Source: Centrapalus pauciflorus
Taxonomy: Eukaryota > Streptophyta > Magnoliopsida > Asterales > Asteraceae
Direction of reading: 5' to 3'
NCBI GenBank assembly: GCA_020465985.1
Contig: JAANYP010004256.1
Span: 62,001 to 126,000, forward strand
Length of the DNA: 64,000 nucleotides
Shown here: piece after piece, positions 32,561 to 49,445 of the stretch
Position numbering within the stretch: the first letter of the stretch is position 1
Layout: every line of letters begins with the position of its first letter
Made by a program: the position numbers and the translations under genes
Notes under the pieces: model-generated
Databases searched by the model: none
What the model was told of the DNA's origin: nothing
The model's input: the letters and a program-made list of their open reading frames with translations, nothing else

Positions 32561-33648
32561 AAATTTGTTATAAATTAAATATTTATAGAAAGGTGGAATC
32601 CCTTAAGAACCTGTTTTTTAATTAAGATACAATAAAAACCAATAAAAAGATGAAATACATGCAAAATCATTAAGTCAATGGTAAAAAATGATGACTCTAA
32701 GTAATGCTTAAGTCAAAAGAAGACATTTAAAATAAGATTCAAAATATTTTAATTATTTATTTAAATATAGTATTTTATTACTCTTACATATGCGATTTAT
32801 TTCAATTATTATCTTCTTAATATTAATTTAAAAATGTTAAACCTTCATTATGTTTTGTTGTTATTTTGTTATCATCAAAATCCCATAGAAATCAACGAAA
32901 TAAATTTTAAATGATAATTATTTTATATTTTTAATTTTTATAAAGTATATTAACCTAAATTGTATAAATTTGTTAAATACCTAAAAATAAACCATATTCA
33001 AGTTTTCTTATTGAATATGTTTTTATTAATAATACATATTTATTGCCTAACTAATTACAACTTGATACAACAATTCTAGCGTCAACTTAATAAATAAATT
33101 TGTATTTAGTTTTGAGTTTAGTTCTAAATCGCCTATTTATTATTTCATTATAAAAGCGGAGAAAATGTCATGAAGCTAAGGAACCGTTAACCATACTAGA
33201 ACAAGGCCAAACTGGACTAGAAACGATATCAAATGGTTTTGTTCCTATTTCTCAAGTTATTGGCAGAGTTGTTGGTTTTTACATTTTTCAAAAAAAAAAA
33301 AAAAAAATACAAAAACCAAATAAACGCACGAAACCAAACTAGAATCAATATCATATATACGATTTAGTTCTGGTTCTATTTTTAATTAATTTCGATGTTT
33401 GGTAATCTGGAATGAAATAGAATGAAATCACATGAGATTACAAACGCTTTTATTATGTTACTGGAGTTTTGATTCTTGTTACTAGAAAGTTAAAAAGAAG
33501 TTTTATTTTTTCTTCATTTACAATGTTATTTGTATCCATCATTAATTAAAATAACTTACAAATTTTATTTAATTTTATTTTACGGTATCTAACATCATCT
33601 AAAAGTTTATGTATTATACACATCACTACTTCTTAATCTTTTATAAAA
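32561..33648. other. AT-rich stretch without recognisable genes
   Basis: No ORF or clear repeat architecture beyond an A-run (33291-33307) and a 15-bp direct repeat, GAGTTGTTGGTTTTT, whose copies lie at 32484-32498 and 33266-33280. It probably includes the body of the minus-strand Helitron. Confidence 0.5.
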
Positions 33649-33881
33649 TCAGTATATACCATTAAATGAGTAACTAACATGTCATGTGTCATGCTCTCCT
33701 TTGATTTGTTACATGTCGCTCTCTATATTTGCCACTTCATTTATTAAATTTTAAAATAAATAAAATTTATCTAAATCTAATATAATTATTTAATAACTAA
33801 ATAACTAAAACAAACATTATTATTTTTATAATCATTACATTATACATATTTTGTAAATATTTATTTTTAAAATTAACCTAG
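33649..33881 (+). mobile_element. Mini-Helitron, copy F (233 bp)
   Basis: It starts A|TC (TCAGTATATACC), ends CTAG|T at 33881, and aligns over most of its length with 40104-40372 (shared GAGTAACTAA, ACATGTCGCTCTCT, AATCTAATAT). The subterminal hairpin is missing here, so it is a decayed copy. Confidence 0.7.
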
Positions 33882-33979
33882 TAAAATTTTAAAAGTTACG
33901 CAATGCATATGCTGACGTGTACACGATGCTCCATAATACCACAAACAAACACATTCTTCACGATACCTATTATTTAAAA

Positions 33980-34146
33980 ACCAAAAGGCCTTTGGCCTGG
34001 CGGTAAGAGGGTGGAGTTGTAAGTGAGAGGTCACGGGTTCGATCCCCGTCGGAGGCAAGTTGGTTGAAATTTAGGTGGATTAAGTAAGTCTGGAGGTAAA
34101 TGAGTAGTTTAGGAGTAAGAGTAGGATAGTTTGCCGTTCAAAAAAA
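33980..34146 (+). mobile_element. tRNA-derived SINE, copy 2
   Basis: A-box-like TGGCCTGGCGGTAAGAGG and a perfect B box GGTTCGATCCC, then GTCGGAGGCAAGTTGG and an A-rich tail. Perfect 15-bp duplication ACCTATTATTTAAAA at 33965-33979 and 34147-34161. It is 167 bp long and inserted ~175 bp upstream of the HAD start codon. Confidence 0.93.
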
Positions 34147-34217
34147 ACCTATTATTTAAAATTTTAAATATCATTTGAAAATGAGTCATCATTCCAATCC
34201 TTTTTCACAACTACAAC

Positions 34218-34225
34218 ATAAATAT
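34218..34225 (+). promoter_or_regulatory. Putative TATA box of the HAD gene
   Basis: ATAAATAT, about 100 bp before the ATG, followed by a CT-rich leader (CCCCTCTCTTCTTCAC). It lies only ~57 bp downstream of the SINE target duplication. Confidence 0.35.
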
Positions 34226-34319
34226 CCCCTCTCTTCTTCACTTCAAATTCCGTCAAAATCCCCAATCAATTCCAGTTAAAGTCCCAAACATTTTCTCCAT
34301 AATTTCCTTCGATTCATCC

Positions 34320-40715
<6,396 letters not shown>

Positions 40716-41190
40716 AGGTTTAATGTCATGAGAAGCGTGGATGACCATAAAAGGTTTCAACCTCACTACTTGTGCCCAAAGTGAACATCAATGTACATGC
40801 ACACACACTAATGTCTTCTGTTTGTCGAGAAACTCATTATTGGTTGGACATCCCGCAATCATCAAAGGGATAGATCGATTTTTAGTGAGTTTTTCGTCAT
40901 TGTATTTAATGCGAAATAGTTAATTACGGGGAATAAGTATTTAGAAGTAGGATTTGTACCTTATCATGTAATTAGAGATAAAAAAAAAAACAAATAAAAC
41001 TTTGGAAATGTACAATGTACATGGAAAGAGAAGTGTATGTTTTTAATGTGTGTTGTAAATTATGGTGTATATTTGAGCTCTTGTTTGTGTATGCTAGTTG
41101 GCATATGGTGGATTAGATGTAACACCTTATGAGTAAAGTATTAATTATGTTAAACTCAAGAATTTAAAATACTTATTAAAGATCCATTGG
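40716..41190 (+). other. HAD gene 3' flank
   Basis: Homologous to 23745-24190 downstream of the pseudogene, so both copies share 3' UTR and flank, after which block R begins in each. No clear polyadenylation signal can be singled out in this AT-rich sequence. Confidence 0.6.
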
Positions 41191-41335
41191 AAAATAATTG
41201 GATGACCTGATGATCGATAATAATTAGGTAGTTAGATAACTTGATCACCGGTAACAATCTAACAACATATCACCAAACTTAATTGGAACACTTTTAAATG
41301 TTTGACTATATCAAATGTGTATAAAAGAAAAAGTA

Positions 41336-42267
41336 CACTTACTCAACCACTTTCCTACATGTTGAAATAAATGAACAATATATTCTACGATGGCCTCATA
41401 GATCGAACAAGAAACCAAAGCAACACATCGTTTCTGAACAACAACAATATTTATAAAACAATACCCATCAAGTAGCTAGAAGTGAAAGACAAAAAAAAAA
41501 TAAAAAAAAATAAATGAAACTCCAACGAAAAACTCCTTACACTAGAACCTTCTTAGTAACCCCACCAATATCCTATCCCAATTCGATCTAGTGCTCAACG
41601 AAAAAAAACTATGATTATGTACTAACCCAAATAGCTGAGCATCCATCAGAGTGCACTTAAAGATTTTGTAGTTTCAAGCATTCCATAGAGCCAAACAGAA
41701 GACAAAAACCATCTATGTGAAACAGTGAAAGCATCTAGCCATTTTCATTTTAGGCATAACTCGACACCCCAATTTAGAAGAGAAGTTAGAGTGCTATTGT
41801 ATGACCTAATAACCAGGGCCGGTCCGATCATTTTCAGGGCTCCGGGCAAAAACATAAAATGGACCCTATAAATATATATATGTATATTAAAAATAAGCAA
41901 AATTCAAGTAAAAATAATAAATTAACATTAAGAAACTTATAATTATATAATGTTAAAACTAAAAAAGTTACTAGTCAATAACATTGTTTAATCGTTGACC
42001 TAAGTATATAATAGATATTTTGAGAATGGGCCCTGGGCGGTTGCCCGTGTTGAACTTGCTCAGGGTCGGCTCTGCTAAGAACCCCACCATCTTTTCAAGT
42101 CTGTCATTATCTTTATTGCAACACTACAAGATCCTAAGATATGCTCCTCATTTTCCAAACCATCACTGCAAAGAACACAATCAACCGAGCTTAATTGATT
42201 TATTCTTCTAGCTAGATTATATAATGTAGGTAATCTCCCATGTAATAGCCTCGATGCCTGCATATTT
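41336..42267 (-). pseudogene. Block R / LINE RT remnant, copy 3 (left part)
   Basis: 41336-41440 matches block R (compare 7195-7290). On the minus strand, 42263-42075 encodes a zf-RVT segment (HGRLPTLYNLARR, then CVLCSDGLENEEHILGSC), the LINE RT C-terminus. The remnant is cut by a hAT MITE at 41814 and by Copia-1 at 42268 and resumes at 46986. Confidence 0.7.
41814..42074. mobile_element. hAT-type MITE inside LINE remnant, copy 2
   Basis: Ends CAGGGCCGG and, inverted, CAGAGCCGACCC. The 8-bp duplication CTAATAAC / CTAAGAAC (41806-41813 and 42075-42082) has one mismatch. Related to 31525-31865. Confidence 0.85.
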
Positions 42268-42441
42268 ACGTATGGAACAGGATTAAAGTTCCTGTGTTAT
42301 GTTTTCACTGAATATGGAGGATCCTATATATACAAAGAATGAAAAACAACATTCCCTATTTACAGCCTATAATTAAGGGAATAATTACGGATACAATAAT
42401 CACCAAAAATAATAAATTTGACAGCTAAGCTCTTGACAACA
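42268..42441 (-). repeat. 3' LTR of Copia-1 (end-truncated)
   Basis: Nearly identical to 46811-46985, but the terminal TACCTATTTCTTCA-type end is missing. Confidence 0.85.
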
Positions 42442-42448
42442 CTCCCCC

Positions 42449-43609
42449 TCAAGGTGGAGAATGTATATCTATCATTCCCAGCTTGACAAGAGAGCTATGA
42501 AACACTCTCCCACACACGGCCTTTGTTAGCATATCCGCAAGTTGGTCTTTTGAGTTAACACGAGGGAGTTCTACAGTCTTCCTTTCCAAGTGGTCTTTGA
42601 TGAAATGTCTGTCAATTTCAACGTGTTTAGTTCTGTCATGTTGTACCGGGTTGTTTGCTATCTTCACAGCTGATTCGTTGTCACAGTGTAACTTCATTGG
42701 TGACATTAAAGAGATCCCTAAATCCCTTAGGATTCATTTTATCCATAACAGTTCACACACTCCATGAACCATTCCTCTGAACTCCGCCTCAGCACTTGAT
42801 CGAGAAACAACCTTCTGCTTTTTACTTCTCCATGTGACCAAGTTACCTCCAACAAATGTAAAATACCCAGATGTGGATTTCCCATCTGATCGATATCCGG
42901 CCCAATCTGCATCAGTAAAACCACTTACTTGGTGGTCTCGGTTTTTTCCAAAGAACAAACCTTTACCTGGTGATGACTTGAGATATCTAAGAATTCGATA
43001 TACAGCGTTCATATGTCTTTCACTTGGTGCATGCATGAATCTACTAACCACACTTACAACGTAGGCAATGTCTGGTCTTGTGTGAGATAAATAGATAAGT
43101 TTACCAACTAGCTTTTGGTATCGATCTTTATTTGCCGGAGGTTGATCCTGAACGCTTTCAAGATGATGGTTTGCTTCGATTGGAGTATCCACTGGCTTAC
43201 AATTCAACATTCCCGTTTCAGCTAATAAATCTAATACATATTTCCTTTGACTCATGGATATCCCCTGCTTTGACCTTGCCACTTCGATTCCTAAGAAATA
43301 CTTCAAGCTTCCAAGGTCCTTTAGTTCAAATTCGGTGGACAAAGTTCTTTGAAGTTTCGTCATTTCTTCCTCGTTATTCCCAGTCACCACCATGTCATCT
43401 ACATACACAATTAACGCTGTTAATTTTTCTTTCTTTGAATTCACGAATAATGTGTGATCGGCATCTGATTGTTTGTATCCGATTTTTTTCATAAATGTTG
43501 AAAATCTGCCAAACCACGCACGTGGAGATTGTTTTAAACCATATAACGCCTTCCGTAACTTACATACTTTCCCTTCACACTTGATGCCCGGTGGAGGATC
43601 CATGTACAC
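42449..43609 (-). pseudogene. Copia-1 reverse transcriptase and RNase H
   Basis: 43609-42734 reads LRKALYGLKQSPRAWF, the catalytic VYVDDM, LKYFLGIEVARS, TRPDIAY, then RNase H with TDADWAGYRSDGKSTSGY and SSAEAE. After a stop at 42734 the frame at 42706-42449 gives the RNase H end (LHCDNESAVKIANNPVQH, DQLADMLTKAV). The 5' part of RT lies in the upstream ORF, in another frame. Confidence 0.88.
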
Positions 43610-43697
43610 CTCCTCTTTAAGATACCCGTTTAGGAATGCATTCTTTACATCAAACTGTTTAAGTGGCCAATCTTCATTTGCCGCTAAAGAGATTAAA

Positions 43698-44240
43698 TTA
43701 CGAATCGTGTTGATATTTGCTACCGGAGCAAATGTGTCTCCATAATGAACTCCATATTTTTTGGGTATAACCCTTGGCTACTAATCTTGCCTTGAATCTA
43801 TCTATTTTTCCACTTGAATCTAACTTTATGGTGTAGATCCACCTACACCCTACTGTCTTCTTTCCATTCGGGAGATTAACCAGCTCCCATGTTTGATTCT
43901 TTTGAAGTGCCTCCATTTCCTCATTCATTGCATTCTTCCATCGGTCATCATTTAGGGCCTCTTGCACATCATTGGGAATCATAACGGTAGTAAGCTCTTC
44001 CACCATTAGTGAAAGTGATTTTGCGAGTCGGTGTTGTGATACATAATTACTGATTGAATACCTCCCTTTTGCCTTTAATTCTGGTTGGTATTGTCTCTTA
44101 GGCTTTCCCCGGTTGCTTCTTATTGGGTATCTTCGATCACCATCATCTTCCAGCTCTACATCTTCGTCTAGATCTGTTGTTTCCCCGACTCCATTACGAT
44201 TGAGTTCTTGTTCAGTAGGAATATCTTCGTGTTCCTGCAA
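43698..44240 (-). pseudogene. Copia-1 integrase-RT linker and RT N-terminus
   Basis: An acidic linker (about residues 1-35), RYPIRSNRG, then the RT start: EALNDDRWKNAMNEEMEAL, VGCRWIYTIK and ARLVAKGYTQ. A frameshift at ~43770 moves the reading out of frame before the catalytic core. Confidence 0.85.
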
Positions 44241-44459
44241 AACAGATGTGGCAATATTGCTTTCCCTGTTAGTTTCAATAACCTGCTCCGGAGCTAAAAA
44301 CTCGTTATCATTATTATGATTGGGTTCTACATTTTCCTGAATAGTAACACTTTCACTTTCTTGATGAGGTTCATGTTCATTCTCGTGAGGAGGTTCATCG
44401 ACACTATGAGTTTCAACTTCAAGAAAATCAGAAAAGAAACCACTCTGTTCATTGACACT

Positions 44460-45122
44460 TTATTCATTGAGGTGCACTTCATACCGCTTCTCCCCCTGAA
44501 GTGGACCCTCATTGAAGTAGGGCACAGTTTCGTGGAAAGCAACATCACGAGTGACATATACTTTTCCATTCGTGGGGTCAAGGCAGCGGTACCCCTTTTT
44601 GAAATCTGCGTAGCCTATAAAGATGCATCGAATGGCACGAGGTTCAAGCTTACCTACATTTTGATGGACATAGGCAGTGCAACCAAATATTCGGGGTTCA
44701 AGATTCTGGTATGGGGAAGTTCCCACGAGTTCATGGAGCTTTTGTAGGGGAGTTAGGAAGTTGATTACTCTGGAAGGATTTCGGTTTATAATATATGCAG
44801 CGGATCGAACTGCCTCTCCCCAGTACTTGCGAGGTACTGTCATATCAAACAGAGAGGCTCTAACAATTTCAAGAATCATTCTATTTCGTCGCTCAACAAG
44901 CCCGTTTTGTTGAGGTGTTCGAGCACAGGAAGTTTGGTGACGAATTGAGTTTTCTTTACAAAAAATTGTCATTTCAGAATTAACATATTCTCTCCCATTG
45001 TCAGATTGGAGAGTGTGAATTTCCCTCCTGTATTCAGTATTTACAAGTTGATGTAATTCTTTGAATGCTTTGAACACTTCTCCTTTGGTTTTGAGGAGAG
45101 ATATCCAGATCATAGTGTACAT
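44460..45122 (-). pseudogene. Copia-1 integrase core
   Basis: Contains LQSDNGREYVN (second catalytic Asp), ARTPQQNGLVERRNR (catalytic Glu), and the ENxTP-like/GCxAYVH and FIGYADFKKGYR conserved tail. It overlaps the upstream ORF by 13 nt, with a one-base loss near 45115 splitting integrase. It ends at TAA 44460-44462. Confidence 0.88.
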
Positions 45123-46744
45123 TCATCAATAAAGGTGACAAAGTAAAGAGCACCACTAGGAGTTGGAATCGGGGCTGGACCCCATACATCAGAATGAATT
45201 GTCATGAATGGTATCATAGTTTTATTAGTGCTGGGAGTATAAGATATTCTCTTATTTTTTGCTAACTCACAAATTCCACAATAAAAATCACTATCTGATA
45301 CATTCAAAAACAAATTTGGTTTCAACTTCCTAAGGTAACTAAAGGATAGATGTCCAAGTCGGCGATGCCACAGCCTTGCCATGGACTTGTTTGCTTTGTT
45401 CATGCCCACATGATTAGCTTGAGTATGATAGTTCTCTTCAAGATAATATAACTGTCCCCTCCTAGTACCATAGCCATGAATCTGATGTGTCACTATGTCC
45501 TGAAAAACGCAGTCATTGGGCCAGAATGTAACATAGCAGTTAAGGGCTGCAGTAATCTGACTAACAGATAATAGATTTGAGGATAAGGAGGGTACTACTA
45601 AAACTGAATCAAGTTCCATATTCGATACTTTTGCATTTCCTGTGGCTGTGACAGGTTCAAACTCCCCACTAGCTGTATAAATATTCATTTGTTTTGGTTT
45701 GTGTGATGAAGTTAAGATTTCATGGTTGTTGGTCATATGATCCGTGGCACCGGTGTCGATAATCCAATCATTACTATAAGTAGAGTTACAACAGGACTTA
45801 CCCGGGTTCGTGGAGGTATGGGCTGCAATGGGATCCTCCTGGATTGGAGAGGAATTGGAAGTTGCCAAAGTAGCTTGCCCAATCTTCTTTCTTGGCTTCT
45901 TCGTGAAATCCCACCAATCCGGGTAACCGATGATTTCATAGCACCGAGATTTGGAGTGTCCTTCTTCACCACAGTGGGCACAAGTGAAGGTGTTTCCTCC
46001 TCCTCCCTTTCCAGCAGACCCCTTTCCTTTCATAGCGCGATTTCGTATAGAAGCATGCACCATACTGTCAGGTTCAGGTGAAGCATCCTCCATAGCGTGC
46101 CACTGGTTCGAATCCTTTCTGATGAAGGCGTAACACAACTCGAGACTGAGAGGAGGGTCTTTTCTCAAGCACTCACTCCTAGCTTGATTGAATTCGGAGT
46201 CTAAACCAACCAAAAAAATATGAACCCGTAACCTAGACATGGTTCTGTTAACAGTTGCTTCGATGGTGTCTCCGTCTCCAGTCAATCGAGTATCAATTTC
46301 TTGAAAGAGACTCACCAATTCATTGTAGTAAGTGGAAAGAGGCCGGCCGTTCTGACGTGTGTTGAAGGATTTCTGATTCAACTCAAGGAGTTGAGTTTCA
46401 TCAGATCCATCATAAAAGGTCTTCGAAACGGCGCTCCAGATTTCAGCCGCCGTTTTAAGTAGGATGAATCGACGCATCAGGCTTGGAGTCATTGAATCAA
46501 TCAACCAACTTTTCACTCGATTGTTATCCGTCATCCATGTTTCGATTGCTTTCTCATTCACTGTGGGTTTCACGGATGTGCCGGTGACGAATCCTAATTT
46601 ATTCCGAGCTCCTATGCGCATCTCCATTAATTGAGACCACAATGGATAAGTCGTGTCATCGAGAATGACACCGGTGGGAAACGGTGTGTCCTGGACGGTC
46701 TGGACGATAACAGGATTGGATGTGCCTTCATCGCCGGTCCCCAT
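45110..46744 (-). CDS. Copia-1 Gag-protease-integrase N-terminus
   Basis: 544 codons: capsid-type domain (PLWSQLMEMRIGARNKLGF, LNQKSFNTRQNGRPLSTYY), a Gly/Lys-rich linker, one CCHC knuckle (CAHCGEEGHSKSRC), and aspartic protease WIIDTGATDHM. The GAG-pre-integrase domain follows (LWHRRLGHLSFSYLRKL, CGICELAK), then the integrase start (HSDVWGPAPI). The ATG lies 40 nt after the primer site. It closes early at a frameshift in the integrase core. Confidence 0.9.
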   Translation of the reverse strand: MGTGDEGTSNPVIVQTVQDTPFPTGVILDDTTYPLWSQLMEMRIGARNKLGFVTGTSVKPTVNEKAIETWMTDNNRVKSWLIDSMTPSLMRRFILLKTAAEIWSAVSKTFYDGSDETQLLELNQKSFNTRQNGRPLSTYYNELVSLFQEIDTRLTGDGDTIEATVNRTMSRLRVHIFLVGLDSEFNQARSECLRKDPPLSLELCYAFIRKDSNQWHAMEDASPEPDSMVHASIRNRAMKGKGSAGKGGGGNTFTCAHCGEEGHSKSRCYEIIGYPDWWDFTKKPRKKIGQATLATSNSSPIQEDPIAAHTSTNPGKSCCNSTYSNDWIIDTGATDHMTNNHEILTSSHKPKQMNIYTASGEFEPVTATGNAKVSNMELDSVLVVPSLSSNLLSVSQITAALNCYVTFWPNDCVFQDIVTHQIHGYGTRRGQLYYLEENYHTQANHVGMNKANKSMARLWHRRLGHLSFSYLRKLKPNLFLNVSDSDFYCGICELAKNKRISYTPSTNKTMIPFMTIHSDVWGPAPIPTPSGALYFVTFIDECTL

Positions 46745-46783
46745 GTTGCTTCAAGAAATCAATGGACCAGAGTTCGAAGGTGT

Positions 46784-46794
46784 CTCTGATACCA
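46784..46794 (-). promoter_or_regulatory. Primer binding site of Copia-1
   Basis: Minus-strand TGGTATCAGAG directly abuts the 5' LTR end (TTCTTCA), complementary to initiator tRNA-Met. Confidence 0.9.
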
Positions 46795-46985
46795 TGAAGA
46801 AATAGGTACGTACGTATGGAACAGGATTAAAGTTCCTGTGTTATGTTTTCATTGAATATGGAGGATCCTATATATACAAAGAATGAAAAACAACATTCCC
46901 TATTTACAGCCTATAATTAAGGGAATAATTACGGATACAATAATCACCAAAAATAATAAATTTGACAGCTAAGCTCTTGACAACA
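46795..46985 (-). repeat. 5' LTR of Copia-1
   Basis: 191 bp, TGTTGTCAAG...TTTCTTCA on the minus strand, with a TATATATAGG TATA-like box near 46866-46877. Confidence 0.88.
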
Positions 46986-47160
46986 ATACCGCAACAACTT
47001 AGTTTGATAAAGGGAAGGAAATCATAGGAGACAACATCAGTGACTTTCCTTTGCAATTTCCCTGAGAAAATTCCTAACTTCTCAAGGGCCAAACTCCACT
47101 TAGCACTTCCATCGAACAATCCTACATTAAAAAATTGCCAACTTAATATGAATACCAATT
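46986..47160 (-). pseudogene. LINE RT remnant, right part (beyond Copia-1)
   Basis: Minus-strand frame with KWSLALEKLGIFSGKLQRKV. It continues, after removal of Copia-1, into the zf-RVT segment at 42263-42075. Confidence 0.65.
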
Positions 47161-47187
47161 AGCATAGAACCAATTTTAGGTTCCAAA

Positions 47188-48137
47188 CACTACTAAAAAA
47201 TAGGTATCAGCGACAGATTTTTCCATCGCTAATCCGTCGCTAATGCCAAATTTGCGACGGATCAGCAACAGATTGATCTGTCGGAAAACATGGCGTCGCT
47301 AATCTAAAATTAGTGACAGATTAGCGACAGAACTCCAACAGCGACAGATGAGTGACAAATTAACGACGGAAATATTAGAGACAAATTTACGACGGAACTT
47401 TTTAGCGACAAATATATGACGAATAAATCAACGACGAAGTTACGACGGATATCTCAGCGGCGGAGTTGTGACGGAAATTTCCGTCAGTAATCTATCGCTA
47501 AATTTTGTGTACAAAAATAAAACCTGTCACAAATCTGTCGCTAATTTATGATTTTAATTTTTTTTCTCTAATCTCCAATACATATAATATTCATTTAATT
47601 CTGATATACAACAAATTTTATAAACGTTGTCATTTCAACATTCATTAATATAAGAATGTTGATCAAAACATGCACATAAACATAATAATGTTGATCAAAA
47701 CGTGCACATCCGTTGCTAGCCTTGGAAGTTTCCAACATTCTATCAAAAGGTTTAATAAGTTCCTAAGTTAAATAATACTTTTCCATACAACATATACAAA
47801 ACAAACTAGTTGGAAATCCGATTAAGCAATTGGGCCAACATGTCTTCTTTCCATTTAGCCATTTCTTCATGCATTCTTTTATCCACATCATTAAATATTT
47901 GTGCTTTTAGCGCTTCCTTGCGTTCTATTGCCAACCTCCTTTGTTCTCCAAAGTCTTCCCTTGCAATCCTTCTTTCTTCTCTTGCCAACCGTCTTTCCTC
48001 TTCCAACTGTTCAGTTAACCGTTGTACCTACAAACAAAGATTTACATATGTAAATATCTAACCCATAAATTCACACTTGATAACTATAAAATTTTTATAG
48101 CTCAAAGAATCATGAAACCAATAGTACACAAATATGA
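47188..48137. mobile_element. CACTA (En/Spm) transposon end fragment
   Basis: It starts CACTACTAAAAAATAGG (CACTA terminus at 47188) followed by ~330 bp dense in subterminal GCGACRGA / TCCGTCGCTAA motifs in both orientations (47205-47545). Further in, a minus-strand coiled-coil ORF follows. The other end is not present before the MITE at 48139. Confidence 0.82.
47806..48006 (-). CDS. Coiled-coil fragment of a CACTA-type transposase
   Basis: 66 codons, almost wholly charged heptad-like sequence (EEERRLAREERRIARED, then ERKEALKAQIF). Such Arg/Glu coiled coils end plant CACTA transposase-family proteins, and the context agrees. It has no catalytic domain. It may be the last exon of a decayed gene. 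Confidence 0.5.
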   Translation of the reverse strand: MEEERRLAREERRIAREDFGEQRRLAIERKEALKAQIFNDVDKRMHEEMAKWKEDMLAQLLNRISN

Positions 48138-48138
48138 T

Positions 48139-48412
48139 ATATATAGGGGTGAGTTCAATGGAAAACCAATATGCACCTGAAAACTATGGAACCTACGCAT
48201 ACCGTTCGATTGGGTGCATTTCAAGAAAAACGCGGTGGCATGATCGTAAATAAGGTGATGCATCACGCGGGATTTTGATGCATCACACGGGAAATTTGAT
48301 GCATCACGCAGCATTTTGATGCATCACGCGGGGAATTTGATGCATTTGTGGTGGTGCAGTGCGGTTTTCACAAGTTTTCAGGTGCATGGTGGTTTTCCAT
48401 TGAACCCCCCTC

Positions 48413-48414
<2 letters not shown>
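48139..48414. mobile_element. MITE family 1, copy B
   Basis: Inverted ends GGGGTGAGTTCAATGGAAAACC and (reversed) GGGGGGTTCAATGGAAAACC, with TATATA immediately outside on both sides. Four ~22-nt tandem GATGCATCACGCGGGAATTT units (48256-48347) fill the middle. Confidence 0.82.
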
Positions 48415-48460
<46 letters not shown>

Positions 48461-48961
48461 CATATATAGGATTGGGATCTTTTAAGAACCTTAAATAATG
48501 TGAGAACCTAAGAACTAATCTCAGCCTTTGGATTAATAGGATCAAGGTTGGATAATCAATGACATAGTTGTAAATATTATCTTCAGAAAAGTAAACTTTC
48601 ATTCTCTTTCATTCTCTTTCAAGACCCCACTAAGTGCAAAACAGTCAAGACCCCACATAGTTATAAATATTATCTTCAGAAAAGTAAACTTTCATTCTCT
48701 TTCATTCTAATGACATAGTTGTAAATATAATCAAGTATGACAGACCCCACTAAGGGCAAAACAGTCATTCTCTTTCATTCTTTCATGCGACTCTTCAGAA
48801 AAGTAAACTTCCATCATTCTGTCATATCATTAAATCTGCAATCATTAATGAGTTTGCTCTTAATTTTTTCTTATTCTTCCATTTTTTCCGGCAAGAAAAA
48901 GCTCATTTCCTTTTTGTCCCCGAAACCCCTTATGTGATTTTTTTTTCTTTCACCTGAAGCC

Positions 48962-49445
48962 ATGGAGTCGACTGATATATTCCAACAGACCCCATGTAAT
49001 GTAGTTCCAAATGGTTTTGCAGCCGATGAGGAGGTCGATGATCGTTTTTTTGGTAATCCAGGTCATGTTTATATTTGATTCGAGTATTCGTTGCTTTATT
49101 TAACGTTTATTCTACGTAGAATATATTGCATTCCACACAGAATATTTTGCATTCTACGTAGAATATTTTGCATTCTATGTTGTCTGCAAATCTATACATA
49201 TTTTTGTATTCTATGTTGTCTGAATAGAAATTCTATAAAAATTTATAGATTTTGGATTCTTAAATCTGTATTCTACTCATATTTTATGTTATATTATGAT
49301 GTTCATATTTTGTAGTCTATTTTATATTTGAAATCGCAGAATCGGGTAAAGATGAAACGCTCAAGACCTTGCTAAACGACGAAGGCTCTGAGCAAGACAA
49401 TTGGAAAGACACGACAAAAAAGATGAAACGCTCAAGACACTAGGA
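48962..49445 (+). pseudogene. FAR1-related N-terminal exons (two)
   Basis: Exon 48962-49061 reads MESTDIFQQTPCNVVPNGF, then ADEEVDDRFFGNP. The next block, 49340-49440, reads ESGKDETLKTLLNDEGSEQ, then a stop. I recognise this as the N-terminus of a FAR1-RELATED-type MULE-derived gene family from memory of Asteraceae proteins. The DNA-binding and transposase domains are absent. Confidence 0.5.

Larger units (their letters stand above)
42268..46985 (-). mobile_element. Ty1/copia element, minus strand (Copia-1)
   Basis: 5' LTR 46795-46985 (191 bp, starts TGTTGTCAAGAGC on the minus strand), primer site next to it, gag-protease-integrase-RT-RNase H order, purine tract at 42442-42454, and 3' LTR 42268-42441. 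The 3' LTR lacks the last ~20 bp of the 5' LTR, and no target duplication is visible, so one end was deleted. It is inserted in a LINE remnant. Confidence 0.9.

Noticed and set aside
40741..40923. 60-codon ORF downstream of the HAD gene
   Set aside because: Lies in the gene's 3' flank. The pseudogene's homologous flank does not conserve the frame.
43034..43745. + strand ORFs across Copia-1 (for example 43132-43494 and 43473-43745)
   Set aside because: Antisense shadows of the minus-strand reverse transcriptase.
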